Shown in pieces: positions 21,656-32,683 of a DNA stretch of 64,000 nt. The notes under the pieces were generated by a model. It had not been told where the DNA came from. It was given only the letters and a program-made list of their open reading frames with translations, and made no database searches. Positions within the stretch are counted from its first letter, which is position 1. Every line of letters begins with the position of its first letter. The position numbers and the translations under genes are program-made. This stretch comes from Adineta ricciae (Eukaryota; Rotifera; Eurotatoria; Adinetida; Adinetidae): the NCBI GenBank assembly GCA_905250025.1, contig CAJNOJ010000341.1, forward strand, positions 36,928-100,927, read 5' to 3'.

Positions 21656-22495
21656 TCAATCGTCTTCAGATTCTAAAGATGTGGGATAATCTTTCAGATC
21701 CCAATTGTGCACTTCTGCTCGTTGTGTAATGTTGAGTCTGTCAATTGCTCGATAGTCGTGCACTGAAGAGTGATGATTGAGATTTTGAATGCTTAGGAAC
21801 GGTGGATGTGCTACTCGAACTTTCAGTCCTTGGTGTTGAAGATGTTGATATACTGTATCAAATGGACCTATCTCGGTTTCCATTAACCAATTTACAATTG
21901 GTTTGAATGCAGAATCTTTTACATACAAAGCATGTGAACCATAAGTTCTTTGATCAGCATCAAAGCAGGGACCAAATGGCCAACGCTTGCGGTTGGTATA
22001 CAAAACCAGAGCACCTAACAAAAGGACGTCCGCTTCTCGACATCGTTCAGGCAGATTTTCGAATAGTTTTGTAAAATTTCGGTGTGGAATAGCATCATCT
22101 TCAAAAACAAACATTGCTTTATACTTCTTTTCTATAGCCATCGTGTAGATATTCTTCATTGAATCACGTAATCCAATTTCTCCAGGCAATAAATATTTCC
22201 CTTCTGCTTCGGTATACATTTTCCTGCCGTTAACACCATAGAATGGACTAACATTGAGATTGGCGTATTTCTTAAACAAGCCTTTCATATTTGCTACTCG
22301 TTCTTCTTGACCAGGTAGTGTAATAACGTAAGATGGAGTCAGTTGAATTGACCAACAGATCGACGACTTGCATCGTATGGTGAAATAGGAAAGTATAATG
22401 ATCGAGACTTTTAGGAAAAGAAGAACGCAAAATAGTCGCAATTTTGATTGACGTAATACACCAATTGAGTCTTCGAACCATTTGGTGTTCAGCAT
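21656..22495 (-). CDS. GT25-type glycosyltransferase, copy 1 (haplotype 1)
   Basis: 279 residues from MLNTKWFEDS; this Met is conserved in all three copies with an intact 5' end, so I prefer it to upstream frame extensions. A signal anchor (LFCVLLFLKVSIIILSYF) is followed by a luminal domain. YVITLPGQEERVANMKGLF resembles the I-N-L-x-x-R-x-x-R start of GT25 (LPS galactosyltransferase / procollagen galactosyltransferase). MFVFEDDAIPH holds the acidic metal-binding motif, and GSHALYVK matches the GT25 acceptor segment. It is shorter than GLT25D enzymes and resembles the bacterial and viral single-domain form. The middle third (22011-22331) is almost identical to the paralogue at 23183-24037. 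Confidence 0.75.
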   Translation of the reverse strand: MLNTKWFEDSIGVLRQSKLRLFCVLLFLKVSIIILSYFTIRCKSSICWSIQLTPSYVITLPGQEERVANMKGLFKKYANLNVSPFYGVNGRKMYTEAEGKYLLPGEIGLRDSMKNIYTMAIEKKYKAMFVFEDDAIPHRNFTKLFENLPERCREADVLLLGALVLYTNRKRWPFGPCFDADQRTYGSHALYVKDSAFKPIVNWLMETEIGPFDTVYQHLQHQGLKVRVAHPPFLSIQNLNHHSSVHDYRAIDRLNITQRAEVHNWDLKDYPTSLESEDD

Positions 22496-23182
22496 TGAAA
22501 TTACAACCGAACGCACTCTTATGATGTAAAACAAATGTATCGAAAATAATAAATGGTAATCTTGTTGTGGCGAACGAATGTAACGTTGTCGCACATGTAA
22601 ACCACTTTCTTCTTTCTGTGACAAAATACAAAAGAAAAAGTTCATCCGTCACAATTTCTACTGTTGTGCAAACATTGTCTGAAATATTTTTCTTTCTCTT
22701 TCAAATGCGCGCTTGGTGCCATATAACTCTATACGAAATAATCACAACTCAAAAAGCTCTATAAAGAATAAACTAAGTGCGAAATATCTTCTCAGTACAC
22801 AAATGATTGGCTCAAAAAACATCATCAACGTATAGGAATTACTATTAGACAAAACGCGTATTAAACGTGTACTTATTCGATACTTAATACTAAGTCAATC
22901 AATGGCACAACAACTTTGCGCTAACAACTCATGATCAGATTGATTTTTGTATCAAAGCATCAAGCAAATAGTCCAACTCCTCAATCGTTTGATTGACAAT
23001 CGATTGTCAGTATAGATATAATGAGTGTCGAACGCGCTTCTATATGTGGAAATGCTGAAGAAAGAGCAATGAATCTTTATATCGATTGATTGCAATCGAA
23101 GCAAAAAGGCTTACTGACCGATTTGTATTTCACACTTTCTTTCATACTTTATCCAAACGAAGAAAAAAGAACTCTTAATTGG
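22496..23182. other. Intergenic between the two GT25 copies
   Basis: No gene seen. The stretch corresponds to 30275-30981 in block B at high similarity, with small indels. Confidence 0.6.
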
Positions 23183-24037
23183 TTACTCTTTTTCTTGATC
23201 TATTTCTATTGACATTTCCGACATAGGATAATCTTCCAGATTCCACTTATGCAATTCCGCACGCTCATGCATTGGAAGTCGATCGATACCACGGTATGGA
23301 TTCACGGATGACGGATGCGAAACGTCTGCAATGACTAAAAATGGCGGATAAGCAACGCGAACTTTCAGTCCTTCTCCTTGTAACACTTCATACACTGAAT
23401 CAAATGGATTCAGATCCATTTCCATTAACCAATCCACAATTGGCTTGAATGCTGTGCTTTTCACATATAAAGCAAATGCACCCCAAGCTACTTTAGGCAC
23501 ATCGAAACAAGCTTTTTCCCACAACTTTCTTTTCTTTGAATAATTAAGCGTTGCACCTAACAGAAGGACGTCCGCTTCTCGACATCGTTCAGGCAGATTT
23601 TCGAATAGTTTTGTAAAATTTCGGTGTGGAATAGCATCATCTTCAAAAACAAACATTGCTTTATACTTCTTTTCTATCGCCATCGTGTAGATATTCTTCA
23701 TTGAATCACGTAATCCAATTTCTCCAGGCAATAAATATTTCCCTTCTGCTCCGGTATACATTTTCCTGCCGTTAACACCATAGAATGGACTAACATTGAG
23801 ATTGGCGTATTTCTTAAACAAGCCTTTCATATTCGCTACTCGTTCTTCTTGACCAGGTAGTGTAATAACGTAACATGGAGTTGGTTTGATCGACCAACAG
23901 GTTAACGATTTGCATCGTGTGGCAAAATAATACAATACAATGATCGAGACTTTCAGGAGAAGAAAAGCGCCAAATAATCGTGGTTTTGATTGTCGAATCG
24001 CACTAACGTTGTCTTCAAGCCATTTGACGTTTAGCAT
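23183..24037 (-). CDS. GT25-type glycosyltransferase, copy 2 (haplotype 1)
   Basis: 284 residues from MLNVKWLEDNVSAIRQ, in tandem with copy 1 and in the same orientation. It has the same architecture: a signal anchor (LFGAFLLLKVSIIVLYYF), YVITLPGQEERVANMK, FEDDAIPH and a C-terminal acceptor region. The C-terminal third differs strongly from copy 1 (CFDVPKVAWGAFALYVK against CFDADQRTYGSHALYVK), suggesting a different acceptor. The central 321 bp are nearly the same as copy 1. The haplotype-2 allele is seen only as a fragment at 30982-31198. Confidence 0.75.
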   Translation of the reverse strand: MLNVKWLEDNVSAIRQSKPRLFGAFLLLKVSIIVLYYFATRCKSLTCWSIKPTPCYVITLPGQEERVANMKGLFKKYANLNVSPFYGVNGRKMYTGAEGKYLLPGEIGLRDSMKNIYTMAIEKKYKAMFVFEDDAIPHRNFTKLFENLPERCREADVLLLGATLNYSKKRKLWEKACFDVPKVAWGAFALYVKSTAFKPIVDWLMEMDLNPFDSVYEVLQGEGLKVRVAYPPFLVIADVSHPSSVNPYRGIDRLPMHERAELHKWNLEDYPMSEMSIEIDQEKE

Positions 24038-24754
24038 CGAGATAAAGATCCAACGTGTCCCTCTGTAGAAAAGAAGCAAATGCATATTGAAATTATAATA
24101 AGTTAATGGAGATTTTTCAAAAACCGATCATCATTCTCAAAGCAATTTCTATCGACATCTTCGGTTAATGTGCGCATCTCGTTCCCTTCTTTTCTCGAAC
24201 AAAAGATGAAAGAGAGAATTTATCCATCATAACATGCGTCGTTGTTTTCTTAATCGATCGAACACGCTGTGTTTTAAAAACATTCTTTCAGGCAAACTTC
24301 TGTAGAGTAGCTGCACATTAGTGAATCAATGGAACTACAACTTTCTAATTTTGTATAAGATGCAACGAATAAATAAGACGATAAAATATCTTCAGTAAAT
24401 AGAACAAACCTTGGAAGAGAAGCGACGAATTCTTCTATCCATTATTTGCAGTTAAAGAAACAAAACATGCCGACAGACCGGAATGAAAAGAAATTTTATT
24501 TTGCTAGATTTCTTTTTCGATTTTTTTGCGGACATTTCTGGCATGAAGTTATCTTCTACGGATTCGAGCTATACAACTTCGCATGTTGTTTAATTCTAAG
24601 TCAATCCGAATCACAAGATTTGTCATCGAGAATAGAAATACACCACTATCATTCTTTCTAATTTTGTTTTATGGTCACCACGAAAAGAGCTCATTATATT
24701 GATGGTTTATACCCGACTGTAAAACAGAATGAGAATTAAAAGCTTCAAGGTATT
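24038..24754. other. Intergenic; absent from block B at the 31199 join
   Basis: No gene seen. Its counterpart is missing from block B because the join at 31199 skips about 1.6 kb. Confidence 0.6.
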
Positions 24755-26464
24755 TTATTGTTCTATAGAAAGTGCTTCAGATCTTTCAGTAATATTATAT
24801 TTTCGTTTTAATTCATATAATAATGTTCGATTGTATGAACAAGTCACATTTCTATCATCGTCGACAATACCTTGTAGTGACCATGGCCCATCTTCATAGA
24901 TAATTGATTCAGGCCATGTACTAAAACACCAAAAGTTATTGTCTTCCCATCGATCTGTTACTATTCGACAAAATTTGTTATCCATTTTACACATTTCAAT
25001 AAATAAATGGCCGTACACTGATAAATTATCATGTGGATTCACCGGAATCGTGAAACCATTCATAATCAATTGCGCAGCCTCTCGAATAAGCTCAACAAGG
25101 ATCTTCTTTCGAATACCAATTGCTCGTTGATCAATGGGATAATAGAGTCCTCTAATATACGGTGCTCCACTCGTCATGTATTGTTCCATAAAGAATGGGT
25201 ATTTATCAAAGGTTGCATTACGTTTAATATAATGTAATCCACCGAGATTTATATTTACAGATCCATCAGCAAGGAATGTCTGATACATCTGTCCTGTTCC
25301 AGGTCCTGTAATATGAATATCGATGTTCTGTAACAATTTAAGATGTTGTTTCATTTTAATATTATCATCAAGGAATTTTGGCTCTATAATTGGAGTATCA
25401 TCATTAATTGGGGATGCTTCCGAGTAACTAATATAAGAAACATGTATTGCTGGCCAAGATGTGTTTGTATTTCTATATGTATTAATTTCATGAATAGCAG
25501 CACTCATTTCAACTCGATCACGACTAGTAAATCGTTTATTATCCACAATAACAGCGTGAAGTGATCTGTTGGAATTACGTCGTACGGCGGAATGTTTTTG
25601 CCTAAGAGTACGTGACATCAAACCATGTTGCTTATACATTCGTTCTCGAAAAAGTTGCGATCCGTTCAGTTCGATTCCTCCGGGCAGTTGAAGATTCGGT
25701 TGTAGACAACGTTGACACATATCTCCACTCCCCATAATAAATTCTTCAAATGCAAACCACTGTCCAATAGACATCTCTTCTAAAATGCTCGCATTCAGCG
25801 TATCCAATCCAGCAAAACGATTGTAAACTTCTCGACTAAATGAATCATTGCCGTTATAACCACTCGTGCTAAGCAAAATACGAAATGATTGCAAATGTCG
25901 AGGCGAAAAGCGTATTAAAGCGAGATAAGCTGGATAGAGTCCATCGAAAAGGGCGTGACCAATATTCATTAGCCATATCTGATCAAAATGAACAGTCAAC
26001 TTAGGAATGACAATCGGTTGAACGTATTTTTGGACAAATTCTTCGAGATCTTTATAAATATAGAATCGACGACGGCTTGGTGTAAGCAGTGATGAAACCA
26101 TTGCTCCAGTTCGAACGCTCGGCAACGGAAAAGTTGTTTTCTTCGTAGTTAAAATCCAAAATGTCCGATTAACATAATACAAATTCTTGAAAAGACATGA
26201 TTGGTTTTTAATAGAACCAACACATTCGACCTTGGTTTCGAGGTTTTGATGGATTCGAATAAGATATCTGTATGTTTCAAATATGATATTACTGCGTAAG
26301 AGAGCATTTATTCTTGTATTGGATAGGATCCAAAACTGACTTAAATTTAATGATCGTATTTGATGAGAGATCGTAAAATTCAAATGTTGACTAAATAGAA
26401 CTGAACTTATAAATATTCCAGAAATGATTAACAATAGAAATATCTTTGTAAATTTAATTGACAT
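24755..26464 (-). CDS. GT61-like glycosyltransferase, type II membrane protein (haplotype 1)
   Basis: 569 residues, intronless. The N-terminal anchor is FLLLIISGIFISSVLF. The luminal part has VECVGS..SCLFKNLYYVNRTFWI, the Cys-rich entry typical of GT61 (DUF563) enzymes; GHALFDGLYPAYLAL; MCQRCLQPN; and IDIHITGPGTGQMYQTFLADGSVNINLGG. The last takes the place of the usual H-G-A-G-x-x-N nucleotide-sugar segment. GT61 members include plant xylosyl/arabinosyl transferases and animal EOGT/POMGNT2. Many N-glycosylation sites fit a Golgi lumen position. It is divergently arranged with the GNAT gene 0.86 kb away. Donor and acceptor are unknown. Confidence 0.65.
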   Translation of the reverse strand: MSIKFTKIFLLLIISGIFISSVLFSQHLNFTISHQIRSLNLSQFWILSNTRINALLRSNIIFETYRYLIRIHQNLETKVECVGSIKNQSCLFKNLYYVNRTFWILTTKKTTFPLPSVRTGAMVSSLLTPSRRRFYIYKDLEEFVQKYVQPIVIPKLTVHFDQIWLMNIGHALFDGLYPAYLALIRFSPRHLQSFRILLSTSGYNGNDSFSREVYNRFAGLDTLNASILEEMSIGQWFAFEEFIMGSGDMCQRCLQPNLQLPGGIELNGSQLFRERMYKQHGLMSRTLRQKHSAVRRNSNRSLHAVIVDNKRFTSRDRVEMSAAIHEINTYRNTNTSWPAIHVSYISYSEASPINDDTPIIEPKFLDDNIKMKQHLKLLQNIDIHITGPGTGQMYQTFLADGSVNINLGGLHYIKRNATFDKYPFFMEQYMTSGAPYIRGLYYPIDQRAIGIRKKILVELIREAAQLIMNGFTIPVNPHDNLSVYGHLFIEMCKMDNKFCRIVTDRWEDNNFWCFSTWPESIIYEDGPWSLQGIVDDDRNVTCSYNRTLLYELKRKYNITERSEALSIEQ

Positions 26465-27321
26465 ATTAAATACTCTTATCAGTCAAAAATGGAGGAAAAA
26501 CTGCATTTGTTGTTTAAACAGAGAGTAAATAGTCGTCCACGTGAAAGAAAAATTGTTTATAATGCATTTAAAAGTGCGTCTGAAGGATAAAGAACGAAAT
26601 GGAAGAATTATGATTTTAAGCATTCATTTTCGATAATATCATTTGTATCGATTGCTTGGTTTGATCACACACTCAAGCAAACAAGAGAAATAATTAGATA
26701 TTCATTATCATTAGCCAAAAAGAAAAGTTTATTATGAGGACAGAAAACTGGTCGCTCTCTTGGATCACAGCGATGAAATATATGAGACTCGTTTTGATTG
26801 AATTCAAGCATCAAAACGAATCATTTATCGTCTCCAGACGATTTGACATTCAGTCGAAATAGTAATTTGTGTATATAGTTGGTCAACTTCAATGGCTGAT
26901 TACAAAAATATCTGTTTGAATAGATTTCATTACTGTATTACAAAAAAGAAACATCCAAAAACAGAAAGCTATAGTTCATATTTCCCACTTACTATTTTTC
27001 TTAGTGGCGACATGTTGACGACTTTCTGGGTATATTTGACGAATAGCTTGATAGTTATTGCCATTATTTACCGAATTAGATCATCAATTTCACATCCCCA
27101 ACAATGAATTTCATTCAATGATATTCCGTATAGTACTGAACTATCAACAGAAAATCGAATCTTTACTGTTTTGAGATTTCTTCATAGTAGTCTCTCAATC
27201 CAATCTATTGATGACATCTATCTATAGAATATTATGATTGGTTTATGTACTTACCAGAAAATTAAACAAGGTAAGCCATCTCAATCGAAAATAAGAATAT
27301 AATATTTGTACAATAATTGTA
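26465..27321. other. Divergent promoter region of GT61-like and GNAT genes
   Basis: About 0.86 kb shared by two outward-reading genes. The block B counterpart (32684-33456) lacks about 0.1 kb around 26660-26760 but keeps the gene-proximal parts. No motif is assigned. Confidence 0.5.
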
Positions 27322-28314
27322 ATGGAAAGAACTTCCTCCATTACATATCGTCCCGTTCTGCAAAAGGAGCAGACAAAAGCACTTGAACTATGGAAGTCTG
27401 TATTTGAAGCAAAGAGTGATGGATATTTCGAGCGATTTTTTTCACCTCAAGCATCACCGGACTATCAAGAAGGAGATACGTTAGGAGCGTGGGCATATGA
27501 TGATCGACTGGTTAGTATTGTACAAATTCGTCGTTCAATATTGATATCAGATAAAAATGAGACATTTCTTTGTGGTGTAATTTCGAATGTTGCTACGGAT
27601 GTCGAATTTCGAAATCAAGGTTTATCAAAACAACTACTTTTGCAAGCAATCGAGAGAATGGAGCGAGAGAACTTTTCTTTATCTATGTTAGGAACAGGTC
27701 AACCTCAACATTACCTAAAACTAGGATGGAAACCATTACGAAGTCGTATTCAATACGTTATTAATTTGAAGAGAAATGATCTATCTACTGAGAGTGAAAA
27801 CAGATTATGGATACCAGCGTGTTCTGTCTCTTCTTATGATAAACTGTTGGAAATCTATTCAACACATCCGCGCCCATATCAATTCGATCGTTGTTCTTCG
27901 TCACTGTTCGAACATTGGATTGGCTGGCATTGGAAAGAAGGTTCTGCCTTTTTATACATGTCACCAGATTACAAAGGCTACATAGTAATTAGTCACGCTG
28001 ACGGAAAGGGTTGTCCTGTTTCAATTACTGAATATCGTGCATTTGATCACGATACCGAAAAAACATTACTTGAAACAGCTGCAGTAGAAATATATCGACG
28101 ATATCGTCAAAACAGCTTTCTCTTACACACACTTCCTCAGTATACAACGTTACAGTCGCTTGGATGGAACGACGATAATAATTTGATTTTCGAAGAAAAC
28201 GAAGATGTTATGCTACGAAATATTGGCTTGTCAGATGAACAGTATCAGACAATCAAAACAACTTTTGAGGCAGTGGATGGAAAAACAACGATCTGGCCAG
28301 AGGAATATTACTAA
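27322..28314 (+). CDS. GNAT-family N-acetyltransferase, Eis-like (haplotype 1)
   Basis: 330 residues, intronless. Motif A of the acetyl-CoA fold is visible: NVATDVEFRNQGLSKQLLLQAIERM (R/Q-x-x-G-x-S). It is followed by MLGTGQPQHYLKLGWKPL, typical of the beta5 region. The long C-terminal part after the GNAT core (about residues 150-330) resembles the two-lobed bacterial Eis-type acetyltransferases more than single-domain animal GNATs. No signal peptide, so cytosolic. Bacterial or fungal origin is possible but not shown. The allele at 33457-34449 differs at 16 of 330 residues. Confidence 0.75.
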   Translation: MERTSSITYRPVLQKEQTKALELWKSVFEAKSDGYFERFFSPQASPDYQEGDTLGAWAYDDRLVSIVQIRRSILISDKNETFLCGVISNVATDVEFRNQGLSKQLLLQAIERMERENFSLSMLGTGQPQHYLKLGWKPLRSRIQYVINLKRNDLSTESENRLWIPACSVSSYDKLLEIYSTHPRPYQFDRCSSSLFEHWIGWHWKEGSAFLYMSPDYKGYIVISHADGKGCPVSITEYRAFDHDTEKTLLETAAVEIYRRYRQNSFLLHTLPQYTTLQSLGWNDDNNLIFEENEDVMLRNIGLSDEQYQTIKTTFEAVDGKTTIWPEEYY

Positions 28315-28684
28315 CGTACATTTGGTTATACTTCTTACATATTTTTCTTCAAGGTACTCTACGTTTTGTCCTGCTTAGTAAACTGTTTAATAAAGGAAAA
28401 AAAGCAATAGTCTTCTATAATATTCTACACAATATTTTTTCCTCAACAGATGAAACATTCTTAGCAACAAGCCGTTCTTTTGTCGTTCTCTTGACATCCA
28501 TAAGAAAAAGTCCGACGTAGTTGCACCGATGAACACTACGACTCTTTCTTTTTCCTATTATACTTTGAATGCATCAAAGTAAGCATGCTAGAACAGAAAA
28601 AGTAATTTTATTTTATGTTTCATACTAACGAGAAACAGTTGCATTTCTAGATCCATTTTTTTTCTTCCTATACAAAATATACAA
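28315..28684. other. Intergenic between GNAT and putative glycosyltransferase
   Basis: No gene seen; corresponds to 34450-34813 in block B. Confidence 0.6.
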
Positions 28685-29331
28685 ATGTTTCTTTATCAGC
28701 TGATAGAATGGAGCAAACGTAATAAAGCGAAAGTGATCATTTTCATTACGATTATCTTATTTCTAATTTATCGTTATGAAGAGCATATATTTATCGTCAC
28801 GAATCAAATCAATCAACATATTTTTGCTGACAATCGCAGTAAGCCGATTAGAAACCAGTTAAACGCAACTTCTGACATGTCTTTTCTTTTAGATGACAGT
28901 AAACCAAGTGAAATTTTATTGATCTATGTCTATGCAAATACGCATTCCTATGCTTTTGGAAATTTGAAGTATTTCATTGAAGAGGCTGTTCGAGAAAACG
29001 ATGGTATCGATTATTATTTTATTTTACAACAAATCGAGAAGAAGCCAATCAATGAAAGTACAATGCCGCCGATACCCAAATCCAATGCGTTCTATCTTCA
29101 ACATGAAAATAAATGTTTCGATTATGGAACCATCGGATGGTTCTTTGACACCTATACAATTGGACATCCTTGGAAACAAACATCACCGGCAATCGCAAAT
29201 CCGGTTAATCTAAGAAAATACAAGTACTTTATTTTTATGAATTCATCTATTCGTGGTCCTTTCTTTCCACCGTATTTTATTCACTTAGTTTTAAAAGCAA
29301 ATCTCAACTACTACTGGTACTCAGTCTTTAC
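28685..29331 (+). CDS. Putative rhamnan-type glycosyltransferase, N-terminal part (haplotype 1)
   Basis: N-terminal 215 residues of the gene seen whole at 34814-35938. The signal anchor is VIIFITIILFLIYRY; the luminal region has LLIYVYANTHSYAFGNLKYF and YKYFIFMNSSIRGPFFPPY. It is cut by the n at 29332; the C-terminal part of this haplotype resumes at 39002 after about 150 missing bases. It is not a truncated gene in the organism on this reading. Confidence 0.7.
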
Positions 29332-29332
29332 N
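29332..29332. other. Single-n join, block A to block B
   Basis: Left side is mid-gene in the putative glycosyltransferase. The right side restarts the whole gene series at the 3' flank of GT25 copy 1, repeating 21331 onward. Confidence 0.9.
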
Positions 29333-29434
29333 AATCTGATTTTTTTTTATTTTGCACGTACTCACAATTTCACTTAGACGCACTTACAACATGTAGTCAC
29401 GAGTCACCGTACTCTATTCTAAAACAGAGCAATT

Positions 29435-30274
29435 TCAATCGTCTTCAGATTCTAAAGATGTGGGATAATCTTTCAGATCCCAATTGTGCACTTCTGCTCG
29501 TTGTGTAATGTTGAGTCTGTCAATTGCTCGATAGTCGTGTACTGAAGATTGATGATTGAGATTTTGAATGCTTAGGAACGGTGGATATGCTACTCGAACT
29601 TTCAGTCCTTGGTGTTGAAGATGTTGATATACTGTATCAAATGGACCTATCTCGGTTTCCATTAACCAATTCACAATTGGTTTGAATGCAGAATCTTTTA
29701 CATACAGAGCATGTGAACCATAAGTTCTTTTATCAGCATCAAAGCAGGGACCAAATGGCCAACGCTTGCGATTGGTATACAAAACCAGAGCACCTAACAG
29801 AAGGACGTTCGCTTCTCGACATCGTTCAGGTAGATTTTCGAATAGTTTTGTAAAATTTCGATGTGGAATAGCATCATCTTCAAAAACAAACATTGCTTTA
29901 TACTTCTTTTCTATTGCTATCATGTAGATATTCTTCATTGAATCACGTAGTCCAATTTCTCCAGGTAATAAATATTTCCCTTCTGCTCCGGTATAGATTT
30001 TTCTGCCGTCAACACCATAGAATGGGCTAACATCGAGATTGGCGTATTTCTTAAACAAGCCTTTCATATTCGCTACTCGTTCTTCTTGGCCAGGCAGTGA
30101 AATAACGTAAGATGGAGTCAGTTGAATTGACCAACAGATCAATGACTTGCATCTTATGGTGAAATAGTAAAGTATGACGATCGAGACTTTCAGGAAAAGA
30201 AGAACGCAAAATAGTCGCAATTTTGGTTGACGTGCTACACCAATTGAGTCTCTGAACCATTTGATGTTCAGCAT
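29435..30274 (-). CDS. GT25-type glycosyltransferase, copy 1 (haplotype 2)
   Basis: 279 residues from MLNIKWFRDSIGVARQ, the allele of 21656-22495 with the same anchor, LPGQEERVANMK, FEDDAIPH and GSHALYVK elements. The C-terminal 350 bp differ from block A at about 7 positions by my count. The central 321 bp differ at 19, because block A is replaced there by copy-2-like sequence. It appears intact. Confidence 0.75.
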   Translation of the reverse strand: MLNIKWFRDSIGVARQPKLRLFCVLLFLKVSIVILYYFTIRCKSLICWSIQLTPSYVISLPGQEERVANMKGLFKKYANLDVSPFYGVDGRKIYTGAEGKYLLPGEIGLRDSMKNIYMIAIEKKYKAMFVFEDDAIPHRNFTKLFENLPERCREANVLLLGALVLYTNRKRWPFGPCFDADKRTYGSHALYVKDSAFKPIVNWLMETEIGPFDTVYQHLQHQGLKVRVAYPPFLSIQNLNHQSSVHDYRAIDRLNITQRAEVHNWDLKDYPTSLESEDD

Positions 30275-30981
30275 TGAAATTAAAACCGAACGCGCTCCTG
30301 TGGTGTAAAACAAATGTATCGAAAATAGTAAATGGTAATCTTGAAAGAAAGTTTGACAATCTTGTTGTTGCGAACGAATTTAACGTTGTCGCACATGTAA
30401 ACGACTTTTCTTCTTTCTGTGACAAAATACAAAAGAAAAAGATCATCCATCACAACTTCTACTGTTGTGCAAACATTGTCTGAAAATATTTTTCTTTCTC
30501 TTTCAAACGTGCGATTGGTGCCATATAGCTCTATACGAAACTATCACAACTCAAAAAGCTCTATAAAGAATAAACTAAGTGCGAAATGTCTTCCCAGTAC
30601 ATAAATGATTGGCTCAAAAACATCACCAATACATAGTACTCTCAGACAAAACGCGTACTAAACGTGTACTTATTCGATACTCAATACTTAGCCAATCAAT
30701 GGCACAATAACTTTGTGCTAACAACTCACGATCAGCTTGACTTTTGTATTAAAGCATCAAACACACAGTCCAACTCCTTAATCTTTTGATTGACTATCGA
30801 TTGTCAGTATATACATATAATGAGTGTCAAACGCACTCCTATGCGTGGAAATGCTGAAGAAAGAGCAATGAATCTTTATATCGATTGATTGCAGTCAAAG
30901 CGAAAAGGCTTACTGACTGATTTGTATTTCACACTTTCTTTCATTTTTTATCGAAACGAAGAAAAAAGAACTCTTATTTGG
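30275..30981. other. Intergenic, block B counterpart of 22496-23182
   Basis: No gene seen; small indels against block A. Confidence 0.6.
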
Positions 30982-31198
30982 TTACTCTTTTTCTTGATCT
31001 ATTTCTATTGACATTTCCGACATAGGATAATCTTCCAGATTCCACTTATGCAATTCCGCACGCTCATGCATTGGAAGTCGATCGATACCACGGTATGGAT
31101 TCACGGATGACGGATGCGAAACGTCTGCAATGACTAAAAACGGCGGATAAGCAACGCGAACTTTCAGTCCTTCTCCTTGTAACACTTCATACACTGAA
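30982..31198 (-). CDS. GT25-type copy 2, C-terminal fragment (haplotype 2)
   Basis: The last 72 or so residues (SVYEVLQGEGLKVRVAYPPF..) match the C-terminus of the 23183-24037 product exactly at the protein level. The rest is lost at the n at 31199, a join that removes about 1.6 kb compared with block A. Confidence 0.8.
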
Positions 31199-31199
31199 N
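31199..31199. other. Single-n join within block B, about 1.6 kb missing
   Basis: Left side equals 23401 and right side equals about 24984 in block A. The interval holding the 5' part of GT25 copy 2, the spacer and the 3' end of the GT61-like gene is absent. Probably a mis-sized scaffold gap. Confidence 0.8.
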
Positions 31200-32683
31200 T
31201 CCATTTCACACATTTCAATAAATAAATGGCCGTATACTGATAAATTATCACGCGGATTCACCGGAATCGTGAAACCATTCATAATCAATTGTGCAGCCTC
31301 TCGAATAAGCTCAACAAGGATCTTCTTTCGAATACCAATTGCTCTTTGATCAATGGGATAATAAAGCCCTCTAATATACGGTGCTCCACTCGTCATGTAT
31401 TGTTCCATAAAGAATGGGTATTTATCAAAGGTTGCATTACGTTTAATATAATGTAATCCACCGAGCTTTATATTTACAGATCCATCAGCAAGGAATGTCT
31501 GATACATCTGTCCTGTTCCAGGTCCTGTAATATGAATATCGATGTTTTGTAACAATTTAAGATGTTGTTTCATTTTAATATTATCATCAAGGAATTTTGA
31601 CTCTATAATCGGAGTATCATCATTAATTGGGGACGCTTCCGAATAACTAATATAAGAAACATGTATTGCTGGCCAAGATGTATTTGTAGTTCTATGTGTA
31701 TTAATTTCATGAATAGCAGCACTCATTTCAACGCGATCACGACTAGTAAATCGTTTATTATCCACAATGACAGCATGAAGTGATCTGTTGGGATTACGTC
31801 GTACGGCGGAATGTTTTTCTCTAAGAGTAGGTGACATCAAACCATGTTGTTTATACATTCGTTCTCGAAAGAGTCGCGATCCATTCAGTTCGATTCCTCC
31901 GGGCAGTTGAAGATTCGGTTGTAGACAACGCTGACACATATCTCCACTCCCCATAATAAATTCTTCGAATGCAAACCACTGCCCAATAGACATATCTTCT
32001 AAAATGCTCGCATTGAGCGTATCCAATCCAGCAAAACGATCGTAAACTTCTCGACTAAATGAATGATTGCCGTTATAGCCACTCGTACTAAGTAAAATAC
32101 GAAATGATTGCAAATGTCGAGGCGAAAAGCGTATTAAAGCGAGATAAGCTGGATAGAGTCCATCGAAAAGAGCGTGACCAATGTTCATTAGCCATATCTG
32201 ATCAAAATGAACAGTCAACTTAGGAATGACAATCGGTTGAACGTATTTTTGGACAAATTCTTCCAGATCTTTATAAATATAGAATCGGCGACGGCTTGGT
32301 GTAAGCAGTGATGAAACTATTGCTCCGGTTCGAACGCTCGGTAACGGGAAAGTTGTTTTCTTCGTAGTTAAAATCCAAAATGTTCGATTAACATAATACA
32401 AATTCTTGAAAAGACATGATTGGTTCTTAAAAGAACCAACACACTCAACCTTGGTTTCGAGGTTTTGATGGATTCGAATAAGATATCTATATGTTTCAAA
32501 TATGATATTACTACGTAAGAGAGCATTTATTTTTGTATTGGATGGAATCCAAAATTGTTTTAAATTCAATGACCGTATTTGATGAGAGATCGCAGAATTT
32601 AAATGTTGACTAAATAGAACTGAACTTATAAATATTCCAGAAATGATTAACAAGAGAAATATCTTTCTAAACTTAATTGACAT
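31200..32683 (-). CDS. GT61-like glycosyltransferase (haplotype 2), C-terminus missing at join
   Basis: Allele of 24755-26464 with the same anchor, VECVGS..SCLFKNLYY entry, GHALFDGLYPAYLAL and ITGPGTGQMYQTF. The reading frame is open over about 494 residues and is lost only at the n at 31199, so about 75 C-terminal residues are missing from the assembly. Amino-acid differences from the other allele are scattered. Confidence 0.65.

Noticed and set aside
30982-32683. A real 1.6 kb deletion fusing the GT25 and GT61-like genes in haplotype 2
   Set aside because: The junction carries an n at 31199, so it is a scaffold join of unknown size and not a sequenced fusion.
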